Shown: positions 47,287-60,164, counted from the stretch's first letter. The stretch is 64,000 bases of DNA from Actinomucor elegans (GCA_026027325.1 JAMSLZ010000008.1:682001-746000), one strand, 5' to 3'. The notes: generated by a model from the letters alone, not told the origin. Program-made: numbers and translations.

Positions 47287-47795
47287 ACCCAATCTCCCTT
47301 CTTCTTCTGTATTATATTCTTCTTTATTAGCTAATAAACGTAACTATATCTATCTATCATGTACTAAACTGCTATTGGTTAGTTGTTATACGTCCAACTT
47401 TTGAGCAGAAAGCCTAGGCTTTTGCCATGTCACTATGGATTGGCTATACACATGTTTTGCCGCTTATATACCCCATCTATATCATCTCTATAGCATAAAC
47501 AAGATTACAATATAATACTGCAATATACTCGATCCTTAATGACTACGCTAATAATGCAAACTATAATCGTAATATATACCTTAGAGCGCAACTAAAACAG
47601 CTTTAAACCACGCTTCTTTTAGGTATATGAATGACAGTAAGAAAGCGTTTATTGTTAAAGTACAGCTAATGGCTATGTAATGATAGTAGATAGAGCAACA
47701 ACAAAAAAATGGAAAAGAAAGATAATATAAGAACTGAAATAAGTCTTTATACCGAAGTATCTGCTCAAAAAGGTGTTTTAGCATAAATGAGTTAC
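47287..47795. other. Convergent 3' spacer, Drs2 / SOD relic
   Basis: Short 3' flanks. AATAAACG-type A-rich sequence occurs at about 47333. No gene is visible. Confidence 0.45.
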
Positions 47796-48474
47796 TTAGA
47801 TGATAAATTTACAGCCGATAATGCCACAGGTCAAACGGTTGTTAGAATTCCCAGTAGTATTAGAAAGAGGATGCCCACTTAATCCAAGGCCATCTCTATC
47901 AGTATGAGCTACAATACTGCGACTACAGGACATGGAAGTTTTAAATAGAGAAATACAAGCGCATGGGCTAACGCTTACCTAATGACAAAATAAGGACCAC
48001 TCAAATGGATTGTATCACTTGTAAGGTTAAGGATAGCATTACATTTGGTGTAGCTAATGATGTTGCCAAAATCACCTGCATGTCTTTTTTCTCTATAGGG
48101 TGCACCATGGGTCTTGTTCTACGGATTATGATGAGGCCTGGTAGAATTGCAGCCTATAATTATGGTTGTTTAGCACATTTTGGTTTTGGCTTACCCATTA
48201 CCATACTATTAGTAAGATCACCGTATTCACGGATATGAATATCATGTTCACCCTCAGATAATCCAGCGATATTTGCAAAGATAAAAGTAGGGTTTATGAA
48301 TGAATCTTGGATGAAGAGAATGGAACCTCGAACATGGTTCACATTGTCGAAGATGACAGCAGCTTTGATTGGTTGGTATTGGCAATGCTGTCCCATAAAA
48401 CCAACAATAAAAAAAGATAAGAATAGTGCAACAGTAGCAATGGATAAAAGCATTTGACATATGTACAAATACAA
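47796..48474 (-). pseudogene. Secreted-type Cu/Zn superoxide dismutase, disrupted by an in-frame TAG
   Basis: Three exons on the minus strand, 48474-48207, 48153-47979 and 47922-47796, keep one frame of 190 codons apart from a TAG at 48119-48121 just after HHNP. The family converts superoxide to oxygen and peroxide. A hydrophobic leader (LLSIATVALFLSFFIVGF) suggests secretion or membrane anchoring. Downstream blocks NKTHGAP, RHAGDFGN, SIVAHTD and RLTCGIIG are clearly SOD. The disulfide cysteines, the catalytic Arg (RLTCG) and most metal ligands remain. In the first metal motif the usual HVHE is HIRE: the second copper histidine (His48 in human numbering) is Arg. With a nonsense codon plus a lost ligand, I read it as a pseudogene. 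A sequencing error at the TAG is the main alternative for the stop, but not for the Arg. An in-frame later start is at 48453. Confidence 0.75.
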
Positions 48475-50784
48475 AGAAAAATAAGCCCATATGTATACTT
48501 TTTCGGCAGTTCACCCTCGTTAATAATGTACGATCATTTGAAAATAAGATTTCCTGTCTAGCCATATAGAAAAGGAAGTCGACTGCCTGAATTGATATTT
48601 TGAGGATGATTAACGGCACTTATTTATGTTAACAATCACTTGTGGCTCTGCCAAAGCCAGATTTGATCCTGTACTGCTCGCGAATAACCATCCAATCATT
48701 GCTGAGAGTTTATTCTACAGTTATTTTGATAAATTAAAAAATATATCTATACAGGATCACTCCAACTATGCACTTATGAGAAAAAGGTATTGTGTATATA
48801 ATTTGAATAATTCACTTGCAAGCGCATTATTATATGTAAATTGATGACAAACGCTTGAAAATGGGAACTGCAAAACCAGACTATCGGATTTCTGGAGAAC
48901 ATTGAACGCATTGATGCAATCATCCATTTCATAAATATACTTCCAACCTTCCCACAGTGGACTTGTTTAATAAGCTACTACATCCTTTCATATCTTGTAT
49001 AAATAAAATTTGATATAATCATACTTAATCTGATATCCATCTCTGTTTTATTTTATATTTTACTATTGAATCGTCGCACGAATTCGTCATTCGAAACACC
49101 AGACAAGGTAATCTAAGGTGAGTCTCTTTTCTGAGCTTATGTTATTAGAATTAGGCGTGTCAGTTTAATAACCAAAAATGGCTTTATTTCGCCTAAGCGC
49201 AGCGACAGCTGACAATAGCAGCCGACTGCGAAGTGATAATCGTTCTCTGTTGCTGAATAACATATTTGATATATTGGACTGACATGAAATATTGGATTGG
49301 TGCTATGTTTTATGTTTTATATTTTATATATTAATTCTATCACTGATATATAATGACAATGATGTAGAACTGCGTACTATATATTAAATACTTTGTTCCT
49401 GTAGTTCTTTCTCTCTGTTTTATGTTTTTTTCCTTGATAAATAATCGGCCAGTTGTGAAAATCATCGATATCCATTCCTAAAGCGGGCATCCTGGGGTCT
49501 TGGCGATTCTTCGCAAGTGAAAGGCGTCCTTCTCGAAAATCGATACATTAATGGAAGGTATATGGATCGAAAAAGCTAGTATGCTTTATTCATTGTCGTG
49601 GCTCCACGTTAGCTTATTGACTTCATTCTCTCATAGTACGAAACTTTGACTCTTCTGAAGTCTATGAAGGTAATGATGGATTTCTAGCTCAATCAGACCC
49701 GCTTAAAAAGGATAAAAAAAAATAGTGATAGCTTTTACAGCTACTTTGTCAAGTATTTTGAATTAATCATCAAAAATATTATACTAAAGCAACCTGAAAA
49801 TAATAATATACTAGATAACATATGAATACCGCTTCAGATAGTGCAGTTGGTCTATTAAGCATTCATTCTATCTGCCTCAATATAAATATAAGCATATACC
49901 CACCATATCTTCTTTAAAGAATACAATGATAGATCCGAGGAATACAGCACCATCGATATCTTAACTGCATTAAAGCGTAAGTCTTTCGGTAATGGATTGT
50001 CACAAAACCAACTTTATCCTCATAAAAGCTTATTTGAAGCCATGAGTTAATAAAAGTCTGTGGCTTGAAGAGATTAGTAAACCTGCTTTGTTGTTGTGTT
50101 CGATTAGAGAAAAGAAGAAAAATACAATATAATAGCTTTGTACACCATTTACCAGAATCCATTCCTCCAATAGGCGTAAAACAACCATTTAGTTTACATA
50201 AATTTCATTATTCTCTATTAATTTGATCGCCTTTTCCATAATAATCTTCTTTGGGTTCACGTCTCTTGGATTGGTTTCCCCAAAACCTACACAGCTAAAC
50301 TGCTAGTATCTTGTCGAGCCCATTCTTTTCTTTGTCCTTTTACTTTTGATACCAAAGGGATTTTTAGGCTTTATTTTCCTTTTGGTCTAGTCTGGACGGT
50401 ATGAATGTGCCTAATTAACACCACATGTTCACCAAAGTCTCTCTTTATAATAAACTATTATTAATCTAACAAATTTTGCGCAGGATTTGATTGTTCATCA
50501 GATAACAATAGAATAGTTTGATATTTTCCTTAATTCGAGGATTCATCTCTAAGAAAAAACCTGGTTTCTGGATTCTTTTGCAATATAATTGTAATTTGGG
50601 TAACTTATATTGAAAAATATATTGAAAATACATATACATGCTCTCTAGTAAAATATACCTGTACGACATAAGGACTAGAATGTCGATTGTAGTCTTAAAT
50701 AAGATGTTAAAAAAATAATGGGTATTGAGAGCATTTTTTTTTTTAGTAAACACATGCGATCTTTGAACAAATCGTCACATTTTT
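48475..50784. other. Long AT-rich spacer
   Basis: Small frames (for example 49914-50162 and 50466-50753, minus) are AT-driven with no motif. No RNA gene is recognised. Confidence 0.45.
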
Positions 50785-51345
50785 AACATTTCTGGATCTT
50801 TCGACTAATTTCGGTTTAATAATTCTTTAATCACTAGTGTATGTTCAAAAGGGTCACTATATCTACTATAATCATTATTTTAACAATATACAATAATTAT
50901 ATTGTACATTACTGACTATAACGATAAATTAGATGCATTTTGCGCAAAATATATAACTTAGATGTGCAGATCTCTTGTTTGATCTCAGCCCAATGCTGTA
51001 TTTGATTAATAGTTCATGAATGCAATGAGAATACTGTATCTATTAGAATCTTAATTAGATAAAGTACAGTGGGCATACTATGTTATTTCCAGTGATTTGA
51101 CTTCAAATTATATAACAATGCTTAATCGTTTCTAGATCTCCTGTCCGATCTCGGTGAAATGTCGCATCTAATAAATAATCCATACTCAGAAAAAACCGCT
51201 GCATCCCTTAAAGCTTATATCTGATACTAATGCACTATTTTTTTTATTCGCATTCACAGTCTTTCGTTTGTTCTTCTACCTAATTAAGATCATTCGATGG
51301 TCTTGTTGAATCAGTGATACGTCGGAATGTGTTACTTAATAAACA
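50785..51345. repeat. Degenerate satellite-like array, locus B, period ~156-174 bp
   Basis: Same family as 36036-36640. Anchors GGATCT/AGATCT lie at 50794, 50968 and 51134 (spacings 174 and 166 bp), with a weaker fourth unit near 51290. The best-preserved unit, at 51134, reads AGATCTCCTGTCCGATCTCG, followed by a GCATCTAATAAATAATCC block and CATACTCAG. GATTTGACTTC-like sequence lies about 30-40 bp before an anchor. There is no coding frame. Confidence 0.65.
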
Positions 51346-51419
51346 AGTGCCACCTACCCAAGAGCTTACTGTCACACTATTCAATCAGAAGAAGAAACAT
51401 TTTCTTTTTATTATTTCTT

Positions 51420-52409
51420 TCACATCATTATCACTAGTACAAGCAAGATTATCAATACTATAATTAAACAGCATATGCAGTAGCCTGATTTCGATTCTAT
51501 AAATATGATGCATTAGTCATTACTAAACAATATAGATCATCATATACTTTACCTTCTTCTTTTTTGAGTATAGTAGTAACTCTCCTCATTGCGTTTTTTA
51601 ATTTACCCTCTGAACGATCCACTTGATCACCTAAATCATCCAGTAAACTGCATCATGCATTAGAGACGGAAAGGATTGAGCTTTTTAGTTAAAACTTACA
51701 TGACATGGTCATCGATTTCTCTATTCATCGTACCGGCGATTTCTTTCAAGTTGACTAATGTGCCTCCCATAGCATCCAAGTGTTGATCTTGTTCTTGCAT
51801 AATAAACTATGAATACATCATTAATATCTTAATGCGTGAATACAAGTCAGGAAATGTACCATTTGTTGCTGCTGCTCATTTTCGATAAATAAACTATTTT
51901 CATTCTGTCGTGATGTTTGATATGAGCTTCCTGCATTATTTGAAGACTGTTATGGCTGTTAGTTACTGTTTCTTATTCTAGAGCATCTGCGGAAACATGC
52001 CTGTTGAGACGGAGAATACTGTTTTTTGCTTGGTGGATTAGCCAACGTTTTACGAATGGCTTGGATGGCATTACGGGACTGGTCCAAGAATTTCTTTCGT
52101 GCATTCAAGTCTTTAACAGTCAAGTTAAATTGAGAAGGATTAAGCTGTGCTGCTTGTAAAGCTTCTTCTAAATCTTCAATATCTTGTTCAATAGCTTCTA
52201 AAGATGAGTTTAATTCATCGGCTGTCCATAATAATTCTTGGTTTTTAGGTGATGAGACTGTTTGCTGGATTCGTTTCCAGGATTCAAATAAACTGGTAGC
52301 ATTGACAAGTTCTTCTTCTACTTGGCTGCAAGAAGAAGCATTAGAAAAGCGGGTTTCGGAATTTGTATTATAGTGATCACCTTTTTACAATGAGGAAAGG
52401 GTCTTCCAT
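51420..52409 (-). CDS. tlg1: Endosome/TGN Qc-SNARE, Tlg1/syntaxin-6 type
   Basis: Six exons on the minus strand: 52409-52381, 52325-52001, 51946-51860, 51806-51700, 51647-51553 and 51496-51420. They give 239 residues. The SNARE acts in endosome-to-Golgi fusion. The start MEDPFLIV with an N-terminal three-helix domain (about 5-110: SLFESWKRIQQT, ELNSSLEAIEQDIEDLEEAL, ARKKFLDQSRNAIQAIRKTL) matches syntaxin-6. A Qc-SNARE helix (MQEQDQHLDAMGGTLVNLKEIAG... with the central Gln) and a C-terminal transmembrane segment (CCLIIVLIILLVLVIMM) complete the protein. Intron 2 (52000-51947) starts with GC rather than GT; its branch site CTAAC and CAG acceptor are normal and the frame closes only with this GC donor. 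Confidence 0.9.
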
Positions 52410-53409
52410 AACAATAGTTGCATAACACGTACACCCAGACTAGTAAGCCTGAATTTCGATTGATATGAACTTTAGTATTGAAACTCCGCAACATTTATGC
52501 TATGTTGTTAGATGAATAGCAGTTTTTGGCAGCTAGACACTGAGGAGCTGAGATGCTCGATCTTCCTAACTAACTAAGTAAGATTATATAGCAATTGTGT
52601 ATAAGAGTAGGGATTTTTCACTTGTATTAAACAGCCAGGGCGCATTCCAATCATATAGATAGAGTGTAACATTTGGCCAGGGATGCAGTTACCACAATAG
52701 GCTATTCAGTTTGGAGCAATCTGGTGTAATAGCGGGAAATGTTCAAATTCTTCGGCTATCACTACCAACAAGAACAAGATCAAGGTTTCAAAAGAATTAA
52801 CTATTTTAAAAACAGCAGAAACGCGAATACGGAGCCAATTCGAATGATTGACAGTCTTTCATTGGTCATTGTTCGTCTTGATTGTTACGCACTTCCAGGG
52901 CACTTATTTTTGCTTATCTATGGATTGTTTTTGATCTAATTGAATTCTTCTGATGTATATAAATTATATATTCTATATTATACAATAGTTGATCTAATGA
53001 ATACATGACTTGATGGTTAGTCATAAGCTTCTTCACATTGGACCAATCAGTGTAACCGGTCCAGTCATGACGGATCTTAACATTATAATGTACCTTAGAA
53101 CATAGGGGGTTGGAATATTCGATGATAAGATCAGCTGCATGATTATATATAATTTATAATTATCATACTTAAAGATTTCATTAATACTATGAGAAGTCTC
53201 CGATGAAACAGAACTATATCCTTGTTGCAGCCTAAGGTCGGGAAAACAAAGGGATTTTTAAAATTGCATCATTTAACGGTCAGAAAACACAATCCTAAAT
53301 TGTATAAAAAGTACTAGTTTCTTTCATTGCTGTTACCTTTATTTCTTTGCTTTTATTAATTACCAGATCGCCTTTTTGACAGCCGCAAGCTTATACCTAC
53401 TTAAATATA
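52410..53409. other. Divergent spacer between Tlg1 and the auxin-efflux-type gene
   Basis: About 1 kb holding both promoters. A CCAAT motif occurs at about 53044. A 66-codon frame (52739-52939) has no recognisable feature. Confidence 0.4.
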
Positions 53410-54861
53410 ATGTTGGAATTAATTATGTCTGCCGTTCAGGTACAGTTGATTCAACTATTAAAAAAAAAGAACACAATAAAATAACTAGAAAGGAAATATA
53501 TGATACGTTAGGCAATCATGCAGGTCATGGCTGTTGTATTCATGGGCGCCTTTTTAGCATACAAAGGTTACATCAATAACGATAATCAAAAGGTATACAT
53601 TCAACAGCTAAATGTGCTCGCATTGAAATCTTAATATCGCTATCAATAGTGGCTATCCAAATTGAATTTGATCTTCTTTACACCATGTCTTTTGTTCTCC
53701 AATATCGCTTCTGTCATGTCATTTGAAAGATTATTAGCATTCTGGCCTATACCTGTCTTTTACATGACTTTTACACTGATATCCTGGCTTCTTTGCCAAT
53801 CCTTTGTACCTTTACTGGGCATTAACAAATATTACAAACGATTTGTACTTGCCTGCGTTATGTTTAACAATGCCAATTCGCTACCAGTCGCCATCATTTC
53901 AAGTCTAGCAGTATCTGAAGCCGGAAAAACACTATATTGGGGTCCTGATGACACTCAAAGAATGGTTTCGGCACGGTATGTCGTAAAGTGTTCATACTAC
54001 GCAAAACTAACTCTTCTTTTTTTTTATAGTGGTATCTCTTACTGTTTGTTTTTTGGACTATTCTGTAATATCCTACGATGGTCTTATGGATACAACTTAT
54101 TACAAAAGAAAGAAGATGATGATAATAATGACACCATGACAAATGACGAAGAAGAACAGCTTTGTGCATCATATGCCGGCTCAATTAATGCCGATTACGG
54201 CTCTCTTTCATCCAGCAATGAAAGCAGCCGAAGATCATCTGAAGCTACAGTTTCTGAAGAGCAAACGAATAAACATGAATCTACATTGCCAGAAGAACAT
54301 TCTCGAGTAATTCAATTTTTCAAGACACTTGATTCATACATGTCACCTCCACTTTATGCCGCTCTGTTGGCGCTCTTTGTCGGCCTTGTTCCGCCCGTCA
54401 AGCATGCTCTGTACGACCCCGATTCGTTTTTGTACGCCTCTTTGACTCGCGGTATCGAGGGTTGTGGCAAAGCCTCGGTGCCGATTGTCTTAATTTGTTT
54501 GGGAGCCCAGCTCAAAAGTATTCGTCAAACCCAACAACATCAATCGACTTCCAAGTACCGTCGTCCTGTATCTGTAGCTTTGTTCTTACGCATGGTGCTC
54601 ACGCCGATCTGTGTGATTCCTTTAGTTTATGCCTTTACTAAATGGGGTCAGTCTTGGTCCTCATTGACCGATGATCCCATGTTTCTTGTAAGTATGGTCG
54701 TTGTAGGATGTACTCCAACAGCCATCAACCTCGCTCAGATTACTCAAGTCAGTGGCATATTTGAAGAAGAGATGCTCAACATGTTATTCTGGAGTTATGG
54801 AGTTATTTGTATTCCTGTTTGTACTCTAGTTGTATTCTTGGCATTGACCTTGGTGAACTAG
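53410..54861 (+). CDS. Auxin efflux carrier (AEC/PIN-like) family transporter
   Basis: Four exons, 53410-53439, 53524-53592, 53650-53975 and 54030-54861, give 418 residues. Fungal AEC proteins are ER or vacuolar membrane proteins of unsettled substrate, related to yeast Ecm3/Ynl095c and plant PIN-LIKES. Two bundles of about five hydrophobic helices flank a hydrophilic central loop (about 165-235, acidic and Ser-rich). Conserved blocks are LNLIFFTPCLLFSNIAS in the first bundle, FNNANSLPVAIISSL, and GCTPTAINLAQITQ in the second. The third intron (53976-54029, 54 nt) has no stop and a length divisible by three, so unspliced RNA would still be open. The stop lies 133 bp from the convergent Vps22 stop. 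Confidence 0.88.
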
Positions 54862-54994
54862 CTACACGATCATTATATATCCCTTTCTTGTTTCGCATTC
54901 CTCATTTCTTATATAATATCATCACACATTAAATACCCCAGCCCTTGTTTATAAACTCAAGATTGATCCACTTTGAAACTGTTTGCATAAGCTT
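54862..54994. terminator. Compact convergent 3' region, AEC gene / vps22
   Basis: Only 133 bp separate the two stop codons, so the two transcripts' 3' UTRs probably overlap. AT-rich TATAT and TTTATA elements occur on both strands. Confidence 0.4.
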
Positions 54995-56057
54995 TTATTC
55001 GTTATTATTTTGAAAATAACTGGGTATCCAATATGAATCAGTTTCTCCAAACGAATCTAACCAAGCAATACCATCTTGAAGTAGATGTTGCTGATAAAAT
55101 GGTTAGTCTCTATTATGCGTACAATCTTTTTTTTTTTTCATTTACCGTAGCCGTTTTTATTCTTTCTGTACTCCAACCCAACTCTTCCTTGATCATATCA
55201 TGGTGCACATAGCCAGTTTTCTACAATAACAGAATTCATTCAGTCATATGCGCTTTGCTTTTAATACGGCTATCATACCTGAGCCAGTAATAACAATGCT
55301 GATTGGTCCTTATCCAATTCCTTGGGTACAGATCTAACTAACTTTCTATTGCCTATCTGCAATACCTCATATCCTCCACTGAGTGGCTTCATGGTCTTGA
55401 TTGCCCGTACAATATCATCTTCCGAGATCTGCTGTAAGCTTTGCTGCTGCGATTTTTTTGTTGAAGCGCCTCTCATGGTTTGTACGCGTCTCATGACTTC
55501 GTTTAGCTCGGTTAATCCACCATCACTGGTTCTACTAGTGATACAGGCTTCAATGATTTGAATACCTAGCTCATAATAGAAATCGCCTACTCCTAACAAA
55601 TCCGCCCAGAAACCCTTATTGGCTTTGATAAAAAAAAAAAAAAAGGCTACTAAGTTACTGTCACAAATATCTAATATCATATACGTACATGCTAAAGGGT
55701 CCACTCCGATTTTGGTACACATGTGTTGGAAATGGGCTCGAAATGTTGGGTTTTTTCGAATATCTTTTCGATGCTTTTGCGCAAATTCTTGTAAATTTGT
55801 TTTAAACACATCCATTTGGTTTTGCAACTGTTATACAATGCGTTATTCAAGATTGTGCTTCTAATATATATCATTAGCTTACTTCTTGTAGTTCTTTAGC
55901 CGCGATGGAATCGCCAAATTGCTGAAACTCTCTCTAAGAAAGAAAGGTCATTTGTCAAACTATGTTAACAAGACATTGGTACAAATGGAAGGATTTATAT
56001 TACTTCTTGACGTTTTCTATATGCCACACTGGCATATCCTACAGGTCTTCGTCTCAT
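54995..56057 (-). CDS. vps22: ESCRT-II subunit Vps22/SNF8 (EAP30)
   Basis: Six exons on the minus strand: 56057-56004, 55933-55883, 55827-55689, 55622-55279, 55220-55146 and 55090-54995. They give 252 residues, the usual length. Vps22 is the core of the Y-shaped ESCRT-II complex that sorts ubiquitinated cargo into multivesicular bodies. Visible blocks are an N-terminal basic segment (MRRRPVGYASVAYRKRQ), the coiled-coil MDVFKTNLQEFAQKHR, then RKNPTFRAHFQHMCTKIGVDPLA and KGFWADLLGVGDFYYELGIQIIE. Two winged-helix domains follow, ending LLQDGIAWLDSFGETDSYWIPSYF. The intron after IGVDPLA carries a T run of about 15. All introns have GT-AG ends. Confidence 0.94.
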
Positions 56058-58209
56058 TGTATCAAAAGTATTTGGTAAAAGGAACACGACTCTCTTGTAT
56101 GCAGCTTTACACCAATTTTGGCTGAGATTTGATTTTTCTTATCTTTTTTTCCTCACATTTTCAAAAATCCCAGAGTGTCTTTTCGCTGTCCAATATTTAT
56201 TTTCAAAATATGGTTTATAATTGAGACAGGCTTACATCTTTAAGAGTATATTTTCGTATTTTTGTCGCTATATTTTTCGTTATGGCAAACGCAATTTATG
56301 ATCCAAAATCAAAAAAAATTCAAAATATTATATATAACTGCAAATTTAGTTGGCATTGAAAAGCAGCAAGGAATATAATGTTTACATCATTCAATGCGCA
56401 ATATAATTTTATGCAAGCTTTGTTAAAGCGCTTTTTGTCTAACTAAATGTTTATAGTAAGGAAATATCACCTATATTAAAAGAAACACAATTTGTTCATG
56501 TCAAGTGCTCAATTTTCACTGTCCAATAAAGATCGCACAAACATTCAAATGTAATTTGCATGAAACAGAAGTTCCTATATGCCCTGTTCTCTATTGCAAG
56601 TACTGGACAATGTTCATTTAAGGATTCAATGCAACTGTATCTGCTAATTGTAAGCTGATAGGTATTCCCAATAAAGTTCGCTGCTGAAGTGTGCATTGAG
56701 TATATTTTCTTCGACCATATACATTGTTCTCACGCTAGTGATTGAAGCATTACTGCATCAACAGACCGATACATATCCAAGAAACAGAGGAAAAGGGAAG
56801 TAAAAAAAAAAAAAAAAAAAGTTAATTATCAAGTTCTCTAGTGTACCAGTTAACTATCAAAGCTTTCCGGATCTCCTGGTAATTTATGAAGCATGCTGCT
56901 CTTTACAAACTTTGTCAGTGTTGTGCTTTAACACAAAATTTTAAAACAAGTGGCAAAATTGGCATGTAAATTTAACATTACATTCAAATGACTTGGATAA
57001 TTAGCATCAAATTATCTTCCCATACGTCTAGCACGAACGATAATAGGCTAGTGAAGAAATGATATTCATTCTTGTTGAACAGAATAGGGGCTTGAACATA
57101 TATAATTTCTCAACCTGGACTTCTACCAATGATTAATGCTTGTCGGCAAGAGAGAACAATCCAAGTTTTGAAGAAATCTATTACATTCAAGTCGAAGCCA
57201 GTCGAAACTTCCATCACTGCTTTAAAAGATCATCACGCAAAATCCTATACGCAATGACAATTAAATAGAGGTTGCTATTGTGTCGATCAAAATGTACATT
57301 TCTCTTTGAGAAACATGGACTCGCTGCAAATATAGTTTCCAGAATGTAACTTTGAATATCTACTGCAAAATCAAGCAGTGATTGGAATGTCCAACAACAA
57401 AGAATAGCCAGTTAATCACTCTTAATTCTGGAAGGTATCCAATCAAGCTTGTTTATATTGAAGGAAGATTTGTCTACATTAAATTAGAAAAATGAAGTGC
57501 TCGTACAGACGAAATAGTAAGCCAACTTGACATTTCAACAACCAGCAAACTGATTTTATTATATAAACATCAACGTGAATGTCTCCATTTGGAAATTAAT
57601 TAATGCTATACAAATTCTTTCTCTACTGGACACCCGAAAGACTTATGTTTGTTAGAATCCATATTCATGTAATTTATACGTCATTTGAAGCTTATCTCAA
57701 CTAATACTAATTCAATTTAATTCACCCTTAATTATCAAATGTAAGTTAACTTTTTGTTTTAAACCCTGCCTTTAGAGTTAAACTCCTTCCATCTTTTTCT
57801 ATCTTGGAATGAAAAACAAAAATTAACTCCAATTCCTCCTATAGCAGTAAGATTTAGGAACTGGAATATATAGCTTTATTTAAGTAACCAAAAAAAAAAC
57901 GACTACAGCAATTATGTAATCAAGCTATTTTTTTTTTTATAACATGTAGTATCTATAAACTAATCAGTTGATTTACCGGCTTTGGATATTTGATGACAGT
58001 AGCGCGGTGATTAAAATATAAATTATAAAATGAGAGTAGAGGAAGAGAAGGATGATTATAAATATAATAAGGGCTTATACAAATGTCCTAAAAGGCTGTA
58101 CTACTGTCAAAGTATCATCGAAGTGACCGTATCTGTAACAACGAATAGAATATTTTGAATAACCGTTATCCAATGGAAACTTGCATGAATTGCGCTTTCT
58201 AAATTCAGC
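56058..58209. other. Long AT-rich spacer
   Basis: A long A run lies at about 56802-56820. No frame longer than 70 codons has a recognisable motif. A sequence resembling one satellite anchor (GGATCTCCTGGTAATTTATG at about 56869) is too weak to count as a unit. Confidence 0.45.
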
Positions 58210-58212
58210 CAA

Positions 58213-58233
58213 CCAATGGTAGGTGTATAAATA
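58213..58233 (+). promoter_or_regulatory. CCAAT box and TATA box of atg6
   Basis: CCAAT at 58213-58217 and TATAAATA at 58226-58233 lie 86-106 bp upstream of the ATG at 58319. The close spacing of the two elements is unusual; either may be the functional one. Confidence 0.45.
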
Positions 58234-58318
58234 ATATATGCTTCTTACAAATGGGCCAGCTAAGCATATCTGCGATCACTTGCTATTTTATCAACTCGCT
58301 CTTTTTTTTTACATTGAA

Positions 58319-60046
58319 ATGTCTTTTATTTGCCAAAGATGTAATCAACCTGTACGGCTTGATGATTCCCTTTCTAATTTAGATCAAGCTTCTGCAGACA
58401 TGTTAATAGGTATAATAAGCCCAAAAAGCGAGATTGCAATATTATGTTACTAATCGGTTCGCAGCGCCTCTAAGTTCGGAAGAACAGCATGAGAGAGAAA
58501 CGCAAAAGAATCGTGCACTCGCTAGTTCTAAACAACCGCCTCCACCACAAGCTTTAAATACGCGTGTTATTGGTGTCAAACAACAACTCTCTCCTTCAGC
58601 TAGTCGATCTCAATATAGCACTCACAAACGAGATACCTATCCTGCACCTTCCGAGTCCTTTGTAGTACTGCCTCGACCAGAATCCACGCAAAGTACAAAT
58701 ACCTCTTCACTATCTTCTTCCCCTCACCAGAAAAGACATTCTGCTATATCAATTTCAGACGCAGCCTCGTCAACTTCTGTAACGCCTTATACGCTACAAG
58801 CTATCCATCCCACTAGCACTTCCACCTTGATCGAAGACCCCAACAGTACACGCAACAATACACTATCCCATCGTCTTAAAGTAGCTAACCGCGTCTTTGA
58901 GCTCATGTCATCTAAATCCAGCGTGGATCACCCCATGTGTCAAGAATGTTTAGATATCCTGTTGGAATTGCTCAATAAACGCCTAACAGACGTTGGCCGT
59001 GAACGTGATTGTTATATCGAATTTCTCAAGAAAGTCCAAGATAGTCGAGTCACACTTGAGGAAGAGAAAGAACTCGTTCGTCAGGTAGAGGATTTAAAAC
59101 TAGCAGAAGCAGAAGCAGCTGCTGAATTAGAACAGCTGCAACAAGAAGAGGCACGTCTGGATCAAGAATTACAAGCTCTGGATGAGGATATGCAGGATTT
59201 GGATCGACAGCAAGACATGTTTTGGGAGAAATCCAATGCTTATCAGTTGAATTTGCAACAATTTCAGAACGAAAGAGATTCTATCAATCTAAAATACGAT
59301 CATGACGTTAAGCAGTACGAGAGATTGCAAAAAACAGTGGTGTACAATGATGCATTTTGTATCTCACACGATGGACCATTTGGTACCATCAATGGCTTTC
59401 GATTGGGACGTTTGAGTACGCATCAAGTAGATTGGAGCGAGATCAACGCTGCTTGGGGCCAAACTTTACTTTTATTGTATACTGTAGCTAGCAAACTGAA
59501 GTTTCAATTTAAAACGTAGGCTTGATTATATAGGAATAGGTTGGATAGTGTTAACTGATAAATAACATTTAGATACCGGCTGATTCCTATGGGATCTTTC
59601 TCGAGGATAGAAAAAGTGGATGGTGACAGTGTTGTATCCTATGAACTGTAAGTAGCATAGACATATATATATATATATATAAAATGAAACAAACTTTTAA
59701 TAATTTTTCTATCAGATATGGTTCTGGTGACTTTGGAATCAATCGCATGTTCTTTTTAAACAGACGTTTTGATCATGCTATGGTAGCTGTACTAAACTGT
59801 TTGAAGCAGTTAACAGACTATGCAGAAGAGAAAGATAAAAGCTTAAGGCTACCTTATAGGATCACCAAAGACAAGATTGGTGAATTGTCGATACGTATTC
59901 AGTTTAATCAAGATGAACAATGGACAAAAGCATTGAAATACATGTTGACCAATATGAAATGGATTCTAGTATTTGCCAGTAGAGCCAATATCTCCAACGA
60001 GTCCACTACTAATAACAATAGTAATGATAGTACAACTCTTGTTTAA
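58319..60046 (+). CDS. atg6: Autophagy protein Atg6/Vps30 (Beclin-1)
   Basis: Four exons, 58319-58409, 58465-59515, 59573-59647 and 59716-60046, give 515 residues. The protein is a subunit of the class III PI3-kinase complexes (Vps34, Vps15, Atg14 or Vps38) in autophagy and endosomal sorting. The N-terminus MSFICQRCNQPVRLDDSL with its CxxC is typical. A Ser-rich disordered region (about 35-170) follows, then a coiled coil (about 205-310, Glu/Gln-rich heptads). The conserved BARA/ECD domain (about 320-500) starts AFCISHDGPFGTINGFRLGR and continues with VDWSEINAAWGQTLLLL and YRLIPMGSFSRI. Intron 3 holds a (TA)n run. The stop is 324 bp from the convergent eIF2B-beta stop. Confidence 0.94.
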
Positions 60047-60164
60047 GTAGTAATAAACTATATATATACCAGCCTCTTCTCTGTAATAATACTAGTGGAC
60101 TGTGTCATTTAAAGAATATGTTGAGAGATTAATGGTAAAAAAAAAAAAACATGCCCATTAAGCG

